From NCBI GenBank assembly GCA_030998225.1, contig JAPYXD010000742.1, positions 2,790,001 to 2,854,000 on the forward strand: a stretch of DNA of 64,000 nucleotides. The letters are read 5' to 3'. Below the pieces are notes generated by a model. It ran no database searches and was not told the DNA's origin. It saw only the letters and a list, made by a program, of their open reading frames with translations. A program made the translations under genes and the position numbers. This DNA is from Diplolepis rosae (lineage: Eukaryota > Arthropoda > Insecta > Hymenoptera > Diplolepididae). Positions 38,001-51,830 of this stretch are shown here, piece by piece; position 1 is the stretch's first letter; every line of letters begins with the position of its first letter.

Positions 38001-39469
38001 AAAATACGTGCCGAGCAATTTCAAACGCCTGGCACAGCATAAGTTAGTTATCAATTATTTTAAACGATAAATTAAAATTCTCGCCTAGCGATGTTAAGCG
38101 CCTTGCATTACACAATCGAAATGTAAATCAAAGGTTTATATTAATTCGAAATACGTGCAGAGCGATTTCAAACGCCTGGCACAGCATAAGTTAGTTATCA
38201 ATTATTTTTAGCGTTAATTTAAAATTCTCGCCTAGCGATTTTTAGCGCCTTGCTTTACACAATCGAAATGTAAATCAAAGGTTTATATTAATTCGAAATA
38301 CGTGCAGAGCGATTTCAAACGCCTGGCACAGCATAAGTTAGTTATCAATTATTTTAAACGATAAATTAAAATTCTCGCCTAGCGATGTTGAACGCCTTGC
38401 ATTGCACAATCGAAATGTAAATCAAAGGTTTATATTAATTCAGAATACGTGCCGAGCGATTTCAAACGCCTGGTACAGCATAAGTTAGTTATCATTTATT
38501 TTAAACGACAAATTAAAATTCTCGCCTAGCGATATTGAACGCCTTGCATTCCACAATCGAAATGTAAATCAAAGGTTTATATTAATTCATAATACGTGCC
38601 GAGCGATTTCAAAAGCCTGGCACAGCATAAGTTAGTTATCAATTATTTTAAACGATAAATTAAAATTCTCGCCTAGCGATGTTAAGCGCCTTGCATTGCA
38701 CAATCGAAATGTAAATCAAAGGTTTATATTAATTCGAAGTACGTGCAGAGCGATTTCAAACGCCTGGCACAGCATAAGTTAGTTATCATTTATTTTAAAC
38801 GATAAATTAAAATTCTCGCCTAGCGATATTGAACGCCTTGCATTGCACAATCGAAATGTAAATCAAAGGTTTATATTAATTCAGAATACGTGCCGAGCGA
38901 TTTCAAACGCCTGGCACAGCATAAGTTATTTATCAATTATTTTAAACGATAAATTAAAATTCTCGCCTAGCGATATTGAACGCCTTGCATTGCACGATCG
39001 AAATGTAAATCAAAGGTTTATATTAATTCGAAATACGTGCAGAGCGATTTCAAACGCCTGGCACAGCATAAGTTAGTTATCAATTATTTTAAACGATAAA
39101 TTAAAATTCTCGCCTAGCGATATTGAACGCCTTGCATTGCACAATCGAAATGTAAATCAAAGGTTTATATTAATTCAGAATACGTGCCGAGCAATTTCAA
39201 ACGCCTGGCACAGCATAAGTTAGTTATCATTTATTTTAAACGACAAATTAAAATTCTCGCCTAGCGATATTGAACGCCTTGCATTGCACAATCGAAATGT
39301 AAATCTAAGGTTTATATTAATTCGAAATACGTGCCTAGCGATTTCAAACGCCTGGCACAGCATAAGTTAGTTATCAATTATTTAAAACGATAAATTAAAA
39401 TTCTCGCCGAGCGATGTTAAGCGCCTTGCATTGCACAATCGAAATGTAAATCAAAGGTTTATATTAATT

Positions 39470-39535
39470 CGAAATACGTGCTGATCGATTTCTAACGGCT
39501 TTCACAGCATATGTTATATATCAATTATTTTAAAC
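39470..39535 (+). repeat. Diverged array B half-unit
   Basis: The second half reads GTGCTGATCGATTTCTAACG, GCTTTCACAGCATATG and TTATATATCAATT, with a cluster of substitutions not seen in neighbours. Length is unchanged. Confidence 0.55.
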
Positions 39536-42500
39536 GAAAAATTAAAATTCTCGCCTAGCGATATTGAACGCCTTGCATTGCACAATCGAAATGTAAATCA
39601 AAGGTTTATATTAATTCGAAATACGTGCAGAGCGATTTCAAACGCCTGGCACAGCATAAGTTAGTTATCAATTATTTTAAACGATAAATTAAAATTCTCG
39701 CCTAGCGATATTGAACGCCTTGCATTGCACAATCGAAATGTAAATCAAAGGTTTATATTAATTCAGAATACGTGCAGATCAATGTCAAACGCCTGGCGCA
39801 GCAGAAGTTAGTTATCAGTTATTTTAAACGATAAATTAAAATTCCCGCCTAGCGATGTTGAACGCCTTGCATTGCACAATCGAAATGTAAATCAAAAGTT
39901 TATATTAATTCAAAATACGTTCCTAGAAATGTTAAACCCCTAGCACAGCAGAAGTTAGTTATCAATTATTTTAAACGATAAATTAAAATTCTCGCCTAGC
40001 GATATTGAACGCCTTGCATTGCACGATCGAAATGTAAATCAAAGGATTATATTAATTCAAAATACGTGCCTAGCGATGTCAAACGCCTGGCACAGCATAA
40101 GTTAGTTATCAATTATTTTAAACGATAAATTAAAATTCTCGCCTAGCGATATTGAACGCCTTGCATTGCACAATCGAAATGTAAATCAAAGGTTTATATT
40201 AATTCAGAATACGTGCCGAGCGATTTCAAACGCCTGGCACAGCATAAGTTAGTTATCAATTATTTTAAACGATAAATTAAAATTCTCGCCTAGCGATATT
40301 GAACGCCTTGCATTGCACGATCGAAATGTAAATCAAAGGATTATATTAATTCGAAATACGTGCAGAGCGATTTCAAACGCCTGGCACAGCATAAGTTAGT
40401 TATCAGTTATTTTAAGCGATAAATTAAAATTCTCGCCTAGCGATATTGAACGCCTTGCATTGCACAATCGAAATGTAAATCAAAGGTTTATATTAATTCA
40501 GAATACGTGCCGAGCGATTTCAAACGCCTGGCACAGCATAAGTTAGTTATCAATTATTTTAAACGATAAATTAAAATTCTCGCCTAGCGATATTGAACGC
40601 CTTGCATTGCACAATCGAAATGTAAATCAAAGGTTTATATTAATTCAAAATACGTGCCTAGCGATTTCAAACGCCTGGCACAGCATAAGTTAGTTATCAA
40701 TTATTTTAAACGATAAATTAAAATTCTCGCCTAGCGATGTTAAGCGCCTTGCATTGCACAATCGAAATGTAAATCAAAGGTTTATATTAATTCGAAATAC
40801 GTGCAGAGCGATTTCAAACGCCTGGCACAGCATAAGTTAGTTATCAATTATTTAAAACGATAAATTAAAATTCTCGCCGAGCGATGTTAAGCGCCTTGCA
40901 TTGCACAATCGAAATGTAAATCAAAGGTTTATATTAATTCAGAATACGTGCCTAGCGATTTCAAACGCCTGGCACAGCATAAGTTAGTTATCATTTATTT
41001 TAAACGAATAATTAAAATTCTCGCCTAGCGATATTGAACGCCTTGCATTGCACAATCGAAATGTAAATCAAAGGTTTATATTAATTCGAAATACGTGCAG
41101 AGCGATTTCAAACGCCTGGCACAGCATAAGTTAGTTATCAGTTATTTTAAACGATAAATTAAAATTCTCGCCTAGCGATATTGAACGCCTTGCATTGCAC
41201 AATCGAAATGTAAATCAAAGGTTTATATGAATTCAGAACACGTGCCGAGCAATTTCAAACGCCTGGAACAGCATAAGTTAGTTATCAATTATTATAAACG
41301 ACAAATTAAAAATATCGCCTAGCGATATTGAACGCCTTGCATTCCACAATCGAAATGTAAATCTAAGGTTTATATTAATTCAGAATACGTGCCGAGTGAT
41401 TTCAAACGCCTGGTACAGCATAAGTTAGTTATCAATTATTTTAAACGATAAATTAAAATTCTCGCCTAGCGATGTTGAGCGCCTTGCATTACACGATCGA
41501 AATGTAAATCAATGGATTATATTAATTCGAAATACGTGCAGAGCGATTTCAAACGCCTGGCACAGCATAAGTTAGTTATCAGTTATTTTAAACGATAAAT
41601 TAAAATTCTCGCCTAGCGATATTAAACGCCTACTGTTGCACAATCGATATGTAAATCAATGGATTATATTAATTCGAAATACGTGCCTAGCGATTTCAAA
41701 CAACTAGCACAGCCTAAGTTAGTTATCAATTATTTTAAACGATAAATTAAAATTCTCGCCTAGCGATATTGAACGCCTTGCATTGCACAATCGAAATGTA
41801 AATCAAAAGTTTATATTAATTCAAAATACGTTCCTAGCAATGTTAAACGCCTAGCACAGCAGAAGTTAGTTATCAATTATTTTAATTGATAAATTCAAAT
41901 TCCACGCCTGGCGATATTGAACGCCTTAACGTTGTACAAACGAAATGTAAATCAAAGGTTTATATTAATTCGAAATACGTGCAGAGCGATTTCAAACGCC
42001 TGGCACAGCATAAGTTAGTTATCAGTTATTTTAAGCGATAAATTAAAATTCTCGCCTAGCGATATTGAACGCCTTGCATTGCACAATCGAAATGTAAATC
42101 AAAGGTTTATATTAATTCGAAATACGTGCCTAGCGATTTCAAACAACTAGCACAGCCTAAGTTGGTTATCAATTATTTTAAACGATAAATTAAAATTCTC
42201 GCCTAGCGATATTGAACGCCTTGCATTCCACAATCGAAATGTAAATCAAAGGTTTATATTAATTCTGAATACGTGCCTAGCGATTTCAAACAACTAGCAC
42301 AGCCTAAGTTGGTTATCAATTATTTTAAACGATAAATTAAAATTCTCGCCTAGCGATGTTGAGCGCCTTGCATTACACGATCGAAATGTAAATCAATGGA
42401 TTATATTAATTCGAAATACGTGCAGAGCGATTTCAAACGCCTGGCACAGCATAAGTTAGTTATCAGTTATTTTAAACGATAAATTAAAATTCTCGCCTAG

Positions 42501-45500
42501 CGATGTTAAGCGCCTTGCATTGCACAATCGAAATGTAAATCAAAGGTTTATATTAATTCGAAATACGTGCAGAGCGATTTCAAACGCCTGGCGCAGCATA
42601 AGTTAGTTATCAATTATTTTAAACGATAAATTAAAATTCCCGCCTAGCGATGTTGAACGCCTTGCATTGCACAATCGAAATGTAAATCAATGGATTATAT
42701 TAATTCGAAATACGTGCCTAGCGATTTCAAACGCCTGGCACAGCATAAGTTAGTTATCAATTATTTTAAACGATAAATTAAAATTCTCGACTAGCGAAAT
42801 TGAACGCCTTGCATTGCACAATCGAAATGTAAATCAAAGTTTTATATTAATTCAGAATACGTGCAGAGCGATTTCAAACGCCTGGCACAGCATAAGTTAG
42901 TTATCAATTATTTTAAACGATAAATTAAAATTCTCGACTAGCGATATTGAACGCCTTGCATTGCACAATCGAAATGTAAATCAAAGGTTTATATTAATTC
43001 AGAATACGTGCCGAGCAATTTCAAACGCCTGGCACAGCATAAGTTAGTTATCATTTATTTTAAACGACAAATTAAAATTCTCGCCTAGCGATATTGAACG
43101 CCTTGCATTCCACAATCGAAATGTAAATCAAAGGTTTATATTAATTCAAAATACGTGCCGAGCGATTTCAAACGCCTAGCACAGCATAAGTTAGTTATCA
43201 ATTATTTTAAGCGATAAATTAAAATTCTCGCCTAGCGATGTTAAGCGCCTTGCATTACACAATCGAAATGTAAATCAAAGGTTTATATTAATTCGAAATA
43301 CGTGCAGAGCGATTTCAAACGCCTGGCACAGCATAAGTTAGTTATCAATTATTTTAAACGATAAATTAAAATTCTCGCCTAGCGATATTAAACGCCTACT
43401 GCATTGCACAATCGATATGTAAATCAATGGATTATATTAATTCGAAATACGTGCCTAGCGATTTCAAACAACTAGCACAGCCTAAGTTAGTTATCAATTA
43501 TTTTAAACGATAAATTAAAATTCTCGCCTAGCGATATTGAACGCCTTGCATTGCACAATCGAAATGTAAATCAAAAGTTTATATTAATTCAAAATACGTT
43601 CCTAGCAATGTTAAACGCCTAGCACAGCAGAAGTTAGTTATCAATTATTTTAATTGAAAAATTCAAATCCACGCCTAGCGATATTGAACGCCTTGCGTTG
43701 AACAAACGAAATGTAAATCAAAGGTTTATATGAATTCGAAATACGTGCCTAGCGATTTCAAACGCCTGGCACAGCATAAGTTAGTTATCAATTATTTTAA
43801 ACGATAAATTAAAATTCTCGCCTAGCGATATTGAACACCTTGCATTGCACAATCGAAATGTAAATCAAAGGTTTATATTAATTCTAAATACGTGCCTAGC
43901 GATTTTAAACAACTAGCACAGCCTAAGTTAGTTATCAATTATTTTAAACGATAAATTAAAATTCTCGCCTAGCGATATTGAACGCCTTGCATTGCACAAT
44001 CGAAATGTAAATCAAAGGTTTATATTAATTCGAAATACGTGCCTAGCGATATCAAACAACTAGTACAGCCTAAGTTAGTTATCAATTATTTTAAGCGATA
44101 AATTAAAATTCTCGCCTAGCGATGTTAAGCGCCTTGCATTACACAATCGAAATGTAAATCAAAGGTTTATATTAATTCGAAATACGTGCAGAGCGATTTC
44201 AAACGCCTGGCACAGCATAAGTTAGTTATCAATTATTTTAAACGATAAATTAAAATTCTCGCCTAGCGATGTTAAGCGCCTTGCATTGCACAATCGAAAT
44301 GTAAATCAAAGGTTTATATTAATTCGAAATACGTGCAGAGCGATTTCAAACGCCTGGCACAGCATAAGTTAGTTATCAATTATTTTAAACGATAAATTAA
44401 AATTCTCGCCTAGCGATGTTAAGCGCCTTGCATTGCACAATCGAAATGTAAATCAAAGGATTATATTAATTCGAAATACGTGCAGAGCGATTTCAAACGC
44501 CTGGCACAGCATAAGTTAGTTATCAATTATTTTAAACGATAAATTAAAATTCTCGCCTAGCGATGTTGAGCGCCTTGCATTGCACAATCGAAATGTAAAT
44601 CAAAGGTTTATATTAATTCGAAATACGTGCAGAGCGATTTCAAACGCCTGGCACAGCATAAGTTAGTTATCAATTATTTTAAACGATAAATTAAAATTCT
44701 CGCCGAGCGATGTTAAGCGCCTTGCATTGCACAATCGAAATGTAAATCAAAGGTTTATATTAATTCAGAATACGTGCCTAGCGATTTCAAACAACTAGCA
44801 CAGCATAAGTTAGTTATCATTTATTTTAAACGACAAATTAAAATTCTCGCCTAGCGATATTGAACGCCTTGCATTCCACAATCGAAATGTAAATCAAAGG
44901 TTTATATTAATTCGAAATACGTGCCTAGCGATATCAAACAACTAGTACAGCCTAAGTTAGTTATCAATTATTTTAAGCGATAAATTAAAATTCTCGCCTA
45001 GCGATGTTAAGCGCCTTGCATTACACAATCGAAATGTAAATCAAAGGTTTATATTAATTCGAAATACGTGCAGAGCGATTTCAAACGCCTGGCACAGCAT
45101 AAGTTAGTTATCAATTATTTTAAACGATAAATTAAAATTCTCGCCTAGCGATATTAATCGCCTACTATTGCACAAACGAAATGTAAATCTAAGGTTTATA
45201 TTAATTCGAAATACGTGCCTAGCGATTTCAAACGCCTGGCACAGCATAAGTTAGTTATCAATTATTTTAAACGATAAATTAAAATTCTCGCCGAGCGATG
45301 TTAAGCGCCTTGCATTACACAATCGAAATGTAAATCAAAGGTTTATATTAATTCGAAATACGTGCAGAGCGATTTCAAACGCCTGGCACAGCATAAGTTA
45401 GTTATCAATTATTTTAAACGATAAATTAAAATTCTCGCCTAGCGATATTGAACGCCTTGCATTGCACAATCGAAATGTAAATCAAAGGTTTATATTAATT

Positions 45501-48500
45501 CAGAATACGTGCCGAGTGATTTCAAACGCCTGGTACAGCATAAGTTAGTTATCATTTATTTTAAACGACAAATTAAAATTCTCGCCTAGCGATATTGAAC
45601 GCCTTGCATTGCACAATCGAAATGTAAATCAAAGGTTTATATTAATTCAGAATACGTGCCGAGCGATTTCAAAAGCCTTGCACAGCATAAGTTAGTTATC
45701 ATTTATTTTAAACGTCAAATTAAAATTCTCGCCTAGCGATATTGAACGCCTTGCATTGCACAATCGAAATGTAAATCAAAGGTTTATATTAATTCGAAAT
45801 ACGTGCCTAGCGATTTCAAACGCCTGGCACAGCATAAGTTAGTTATCAATTATTTTAAACGATAAATTAAAATTCTCGCCTAGCGATGTTGAGCGCCTTG
45901 CATTAAACGATCGAAATGTAAATCAATGGTTTATATTAATTCGAAATACGTGCAGAGCGATTTCAAACGCCTGGCACAGCCTAAGTTAGTTATCAATTAT
46001 TTTAAACGATAAATTAAAATTCTCGCCTAGCGATATTAAACGCCTACTGTTGCACAACGATATGTAAATCAAAGGTTTATATTAATTCGAAATACGTGCC
46101 TAGCGATTTTAAACAACTAGCACAGCCTAAGTTAGTTATCAATTATTTTAAACGATAAATTAAAATTCTCGCCTAGCGATATTGAACGCCTTGCATTGCA
46201 CAATCGAAATGTAAATCAAAAGTTTATATTAATTCAAAATACGTTCCTAGCAATGTTAAACGCCTAGCACAGCAGAAGTTAGTTATCAATTATTTTAAAT
46301 GAAAAATTCAAATCTACGCCTAGCTATATTGAACGCTTAACGTTGTACAAACGAAATGTAAATCAAAGGTTTATATGAATTCGAAATACGTGCCTAGCGA
46401 TTTCAAACGCCTGGCACAGCATAAGTTAGTTATCAATTATTTTAAACGATAAATTAAAATTCTCGCCTAGCGATATTGAACGCCTTGCATTGCACAATCG
46501 AAATGTAAATCAAAGGTTTATATTAATTCGAAATACGTGCCTAGCGATTTCAAACGCCTGGCACAGCATAAGTTAGTTATCAATTATTTTAAACGATAAA
46601 TTAAAATTCTCGCCTAGCGATATTGAACGCCTTGCATTGCACAATCGAAATGTAAATCAAAGGTTTATATTAATTCGAAATACGTGCCTAGCGATTTCAA
46701 ACAACTAGCACAGCCTAAGTTAGTTATCAATTATTTTAAACGATAAATTAAAATTCTCGCCTAGCGATGTTAAGCGCCTTGCATTGCACAATCGAAATGT
46801 AAATCAAAGGTTTATATTAATTCGAAATACGTGCCTAGCGATTTCAAACAACTAGTACAGCCTAAGTTAGTTATCAATTATTTTAAGCGATAAATTAAAA
46901 TTCTCGCCTAGCGATGTTAAGCGCCTTGCATTACACAATCGAATTGTAAATCAAAGGATTATATTAATTCGAAATACGTGCAGAGCGATTTCAAACTACT
47001 GGCACAGCATAAGTTAGTTATCAATTATTTTAAACGATAAATTAAAATTCTCGCCTAGCGATGTTAAGCGCCTTGCATTGCACAATCGAAATGTAAATCA
47101 AAGGTTTATATTAATTCGAAATACGTGCAGAGCGATTTCAAACGCCTGGCGCAGCATAAGTTAGTTATCAATTATTTTAAACGATAAATTAAAATTCCCG
47201 CCTAGCGATGTTAAGAGCCTTGCATTGCACAATCGAAATGTAAATCAAAGGTTTATATTAATTCGAAGTACGTGCAGAGCGATTTCAAACGCCTGGCACA
47301 GCATAAGTTAGTTATCAATTATTTTAAACGATAAATTAAAATTCTCGCCTAGCGATGTTAAGCGCCTTGCATTGCACAATCGAAATGTAAATCAAAGGTT
47401 TATATTAATTCGAAATACGTGCAGAGCGATTTCAAACGCCTGGCACAGCATAAGTTAGTTATCAATTATTTTAAACGATAAATTAAAATTCTCGCCTAGC
47501 GATGTTAAGAGCCTTGCATTGCACAATCAAAATGTAAATCAAAGGTTTATATTAGTTCGAAATACGTGCCTAGCGATTTTAAACAACTAGCACAGCCTAA
47601 GTTAGTTATCAATTATTTTAAACGATAAATTAAAATTCTCGCCTAGCGATATTGAACGCCTTGCATTGCACAATCGAAATGTAAATCAAAGGTTTATATT
47701 AATTCGAAATACGTGCCTAGCGATATCAAACAACTAGTACAGCCTAAGTTAGTTATCAATTATTTTAAGCGATAAATTAAAATTCTCGCCTAGCGATGTT
47801 AAGCGCCTTGCATTACACAATCGAAATGTAAATTAAAGGTTTATATTAATTCGAAATACGTGCAGAGCGATTTCAAACGCCTGGCACAGCATAAGTTAGT
47901 TATCAATTATTTTAAACGATAAATTAAAATTCTCGCCTAGCGATGTTAAGCGCCTTGCATTGCACAATCGAAATGTAAATCAACTGTTTATATTAATTCG
48001 AAGTACGTGCAGAGCGATTTCAAACGCCTGGCACAGCATAAGTTAGTTATCAATTATTTTAAACGATAAATTAAAATTCTCGCCTAGCGATGTTAAGAGC
48101 CTTGCATTACACGATCGAAATGTAAATCAATGGATTATATTAATTCGAAATACGTGCAGAGCGATTTCAAACGCCTGGCACAGCATAAGTTAGTTATCAG
48201 TTATTTTAAACGATAAATTAAAATTCTCGCCTAGCGATATTGAACGCCTTGCATTGCACAATCGAAATGTAAATCAAAAGTTTATATTAATTCAAAATAC
48301 GTGCCGAGCGATTTCAAACGCCTGGTACAGCATAAGTTAGTTATCATTTATTTTAAAAGACAAATTAAAATTCTCGCCTAGCGATATTGAACGCCTTGCA
48401 TTGCACAATCGAAATGTAAATCAAAGGTTTATATTAATTCAAAATACGTGCAGAGCGATTTCAAACGCCTGGCCCAGCATAAGTTAGTTATCAATTATTT

Positions 48501-51500
48501 TTAACGATAAATTAAAATTCTCGCATAGCGATATTGAACGCCTTGCATTGCACAATCGAAAAGTAAATCAAAGGTTTATATTAATTCAGAATACGTGCCG
48601 AGCGATTTCAAACGCCTGGCACAGCATAAGTTAGTTATCATTTATTTTAAACGACAAATTAAAATTCTCGCCTAGCGATATTGAACGCCTTGCATTGAAC
48701 AATCGAAATGTAAATCAAAGGTTTATATTAATTCAAAATACGTGCCGAGCGATTTCAAACGCCTGGCACAGCATAAGTTAGTTATCAATTATTTTTAACG
48801 ATAAATTAAAATTCTCGCCTAGCGATGTTAAGCGCCTTGCATTGCACAATCGAAATGTAAATCAAAGGTTTATATTAATTCGAAATACGTGCAGAGCGAT
48901 TTCAAACGCCTGGCACAGCATAAGTTAGTTATCAATTATTTTAAACGATAAATTAAAATCCACTCCTAGCGAATATTGAACGCCTAACGTTGCACAAACG
49001 AAATGTGAATCAAAGGTTTATATTAATTCAGAATACGTGCCGAGCGATTTCAAACGCCTGGCACAGCATAAGTTAGTTATCAATTATTTTAAACGATAAA
49101 TTAAAATTCTCGCCTAGCGATGTTAATCGCCTTGCATTGCACAATCGAAATGTAAATCAAAGGTTTATATTAATTCGAAATACGTGCAGAGCGATTTCAA
49201 ACGCCTGGCACAGCATAAGTTAGTTATCAGTTATTTTAAACGATAAATTAAAATTCACGCCTAGCGATGTTGAACGCCTTGCATTACACGATCGAAATGT
49301 AAATCAATGGATTATATTAATTCGAAATACGTGCAGAGCGATTTCAAACAACTAGCACAGCCTAAGTTAGTTATCAATTATTTTAAACGATAAATTAAAA
49401 TTCTCGCCTAGCGATATTGAACGCCTTGCATTGCACGATCGAAATGTAAATCAAAGGATTATATTAATTCGAAATACGTGCAGAGCGATTTCAAACTACT
49501 AGCACAGCCTAAGTTAGTTATCAATTATTTTAAACGATAAATTAAAATTCTCGCCTAGCGATATTGAACGCCTTGCATTGCACAATCGAAATGTAAATCT
49601 AAGGTTTATATTAATTCGAAATACGTGCCTAGCGATTTCAAACGCCTGGCACAGCATAAGTTAGTTATCAATTATTTAAAACGATAAATTAAAATTCTCG
49701 CCGAGCGATGTTAAGCGCCTTGCATTGCACAATCGAAATGTAAATCAAAGGTTTATATTAATTCAGAATACGTGCAGAGCGATTTCAAACGCCTGGCACA
49801 GCATAAGTTAGTTATCAATTATTTTAAACGATAAATTAAAATTCTCGCCTAGCGATATTGAACGCCTTGCATTGCACAATCGAAATGTAAATCAAAGGTT
49901 TATATTAATTCGAAGTACGTGCAGAGCGATTTCAAACGCCTGGCACAGCATAAGTTAGTTATCAATTATTTTAAACGATAAATTAAAATTCTCGCCTAGC
50001 GATATTAAACGCCTACTGTTGCACAACGATATGTAAATCAAAGGTTTATATTAATTCGAAATACGTGCCTAGCGATTTTAAACAACTAGCACAGCCTAAG
50101 TTAGTTATCAATTATTTTAAACGACAAATTAAAATTCTCGCCGAGCGATATTGAACGCCTTGCATTGCACAATCGAAATGTAAATCAAAGGTTTATATTA
50201 ATTCGAAATACGTGCAGAGCGATTTCAAACGCCTGGCGCAGCATAAGTTAGTTATCAATTATTTTAAACGATAAATTAAAATTCTCGCCTAGCGATATTG
50301 AACGCCTTGCATTGCACAATCGAAATGTAAATCAAAGGTTTATATTAATTCAGAATACGTTCCTAGAAATGTTAAACCCCTAGCACAGCAGAAGTTAGTT
50401 ATCAATTATTTTAATTGAAAAATTCAAATCCACGCCTAGCGATATTGAACGCTTAACGTTGCACAATCGAAATGTAAATCAAAGGTTTATATTAATTCGA
50501 AATACGTGCAGAGCGATTTCAAACGCCTGGCACAGCATAAGTTATTTATCAATTATTTTAAACGATAAATTAAAATTCTCGCCTAGCGATATTGAACGCC
50601 TTGCATTGCACGATCGAAATGTAAATCAAAGGATTATATTAATTCGAAATACGTGCAGAGCGATTTCAAACGCCTGGCACAGCATAAGTTAGTTATCAGT
50701 TATTTTAAGCAATAAATTAAAATTCTCGCCTAGCGATATTGAACGCCTTGCATTGCACAATCGAAATGTAAATCTAAGGTTTATATTAATTCGAAATACG
50801 TGCCTAGCGATTTCAAACGCCTGGCACAGCATAAGTTAGTTATCAGTTATTTTAAGCAATAAATTAAAATTCTCGCCTAGCGATATTGAACGCCTTGCAT
50901 TGCACAATCGAAATGTAAATCAAAGGTTTATATTAATTCGAAATACGTGCCTAGCGATTTCAAACAACTAGCACAGCCTAAGTTAGTTATCAATTATTTT
51001 AAACGATAAATTAAAATTCTCGCCTAGCGATGTTAAGCGCCTTGCATTGCACAATCGAAATGTAAATCAAAAGGTTTATATTAATTCAAAATACGTGCCT
51101 AGCGATGTTAAACGCCTAGCACAGCAGAAGTTAGTTATCAATTATTTTAATTGAAAAATTCAAATCCACGCCTAGCGATATTGAACGCTTAACGTTGCAC
51201 AATCGAAATGTAAATCAAAGGTTTATATTAATTCGAAATACGTGCCTCGCTATTTCAAACAACTAGCACAGCCTAAGTTAGTTATCAATTATTTTAAACG
51301 ATAAATTAAAATTCTCGCCTAGCGATATTGAACGCCTTGCATTGCACGATCGAAATGTAAGTCAAAACTTTATATTAATTCAAAATACGTTCCTAGCAAT
51401 GTTAAACCCTAGCACAGCAGAAGTTAGTTATCAATTAATTTAATCGAAAAATTAAAATTCACGCCTAGCGATATTAAACGCCTACTGTTGCACAAACGAT

Positions 51501-51784
51501 ATGTAAATCGAAGGTTTATATTTAATTCAAAATACGTGCCGAGCGATTTCAAACGCCTGGCACAGCATTAGTTAGTTATCAATTATTTTAAACGATAAAT
51601 TAAAATTCTCGCCTAGCGATATTGAACGCCTTGCATTGCACGATCGAAATGTAAATCAAAGGATTATATTAATTCGAAATACGTGCAGAGCGATTTCAAA
51701 CGCCTGGCACAGCATAAGTTAGTTATCAATTATTTTAAACGATAAATTAAAATTCTCGCCTAGCGATATTGAACGCCTTGCATT

Positions 51785-51830
51785 GCACAATCGAAATCTA
51801 AATAAAAGGGGGATATTAATTAAGAATACG
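51785..51830 (+). repeat. Array B copy with a G-run variant
   Basis: The usual GTAAATCAAAGGTTTATATT is replaced by CTAAATAAAAGGGGGATATT, followed by AATTAAGAATACG. The G run is unique in what I read of the array. It may be a real mutation cluster or a local assembly or sequencing fault. Confidence 0.5.
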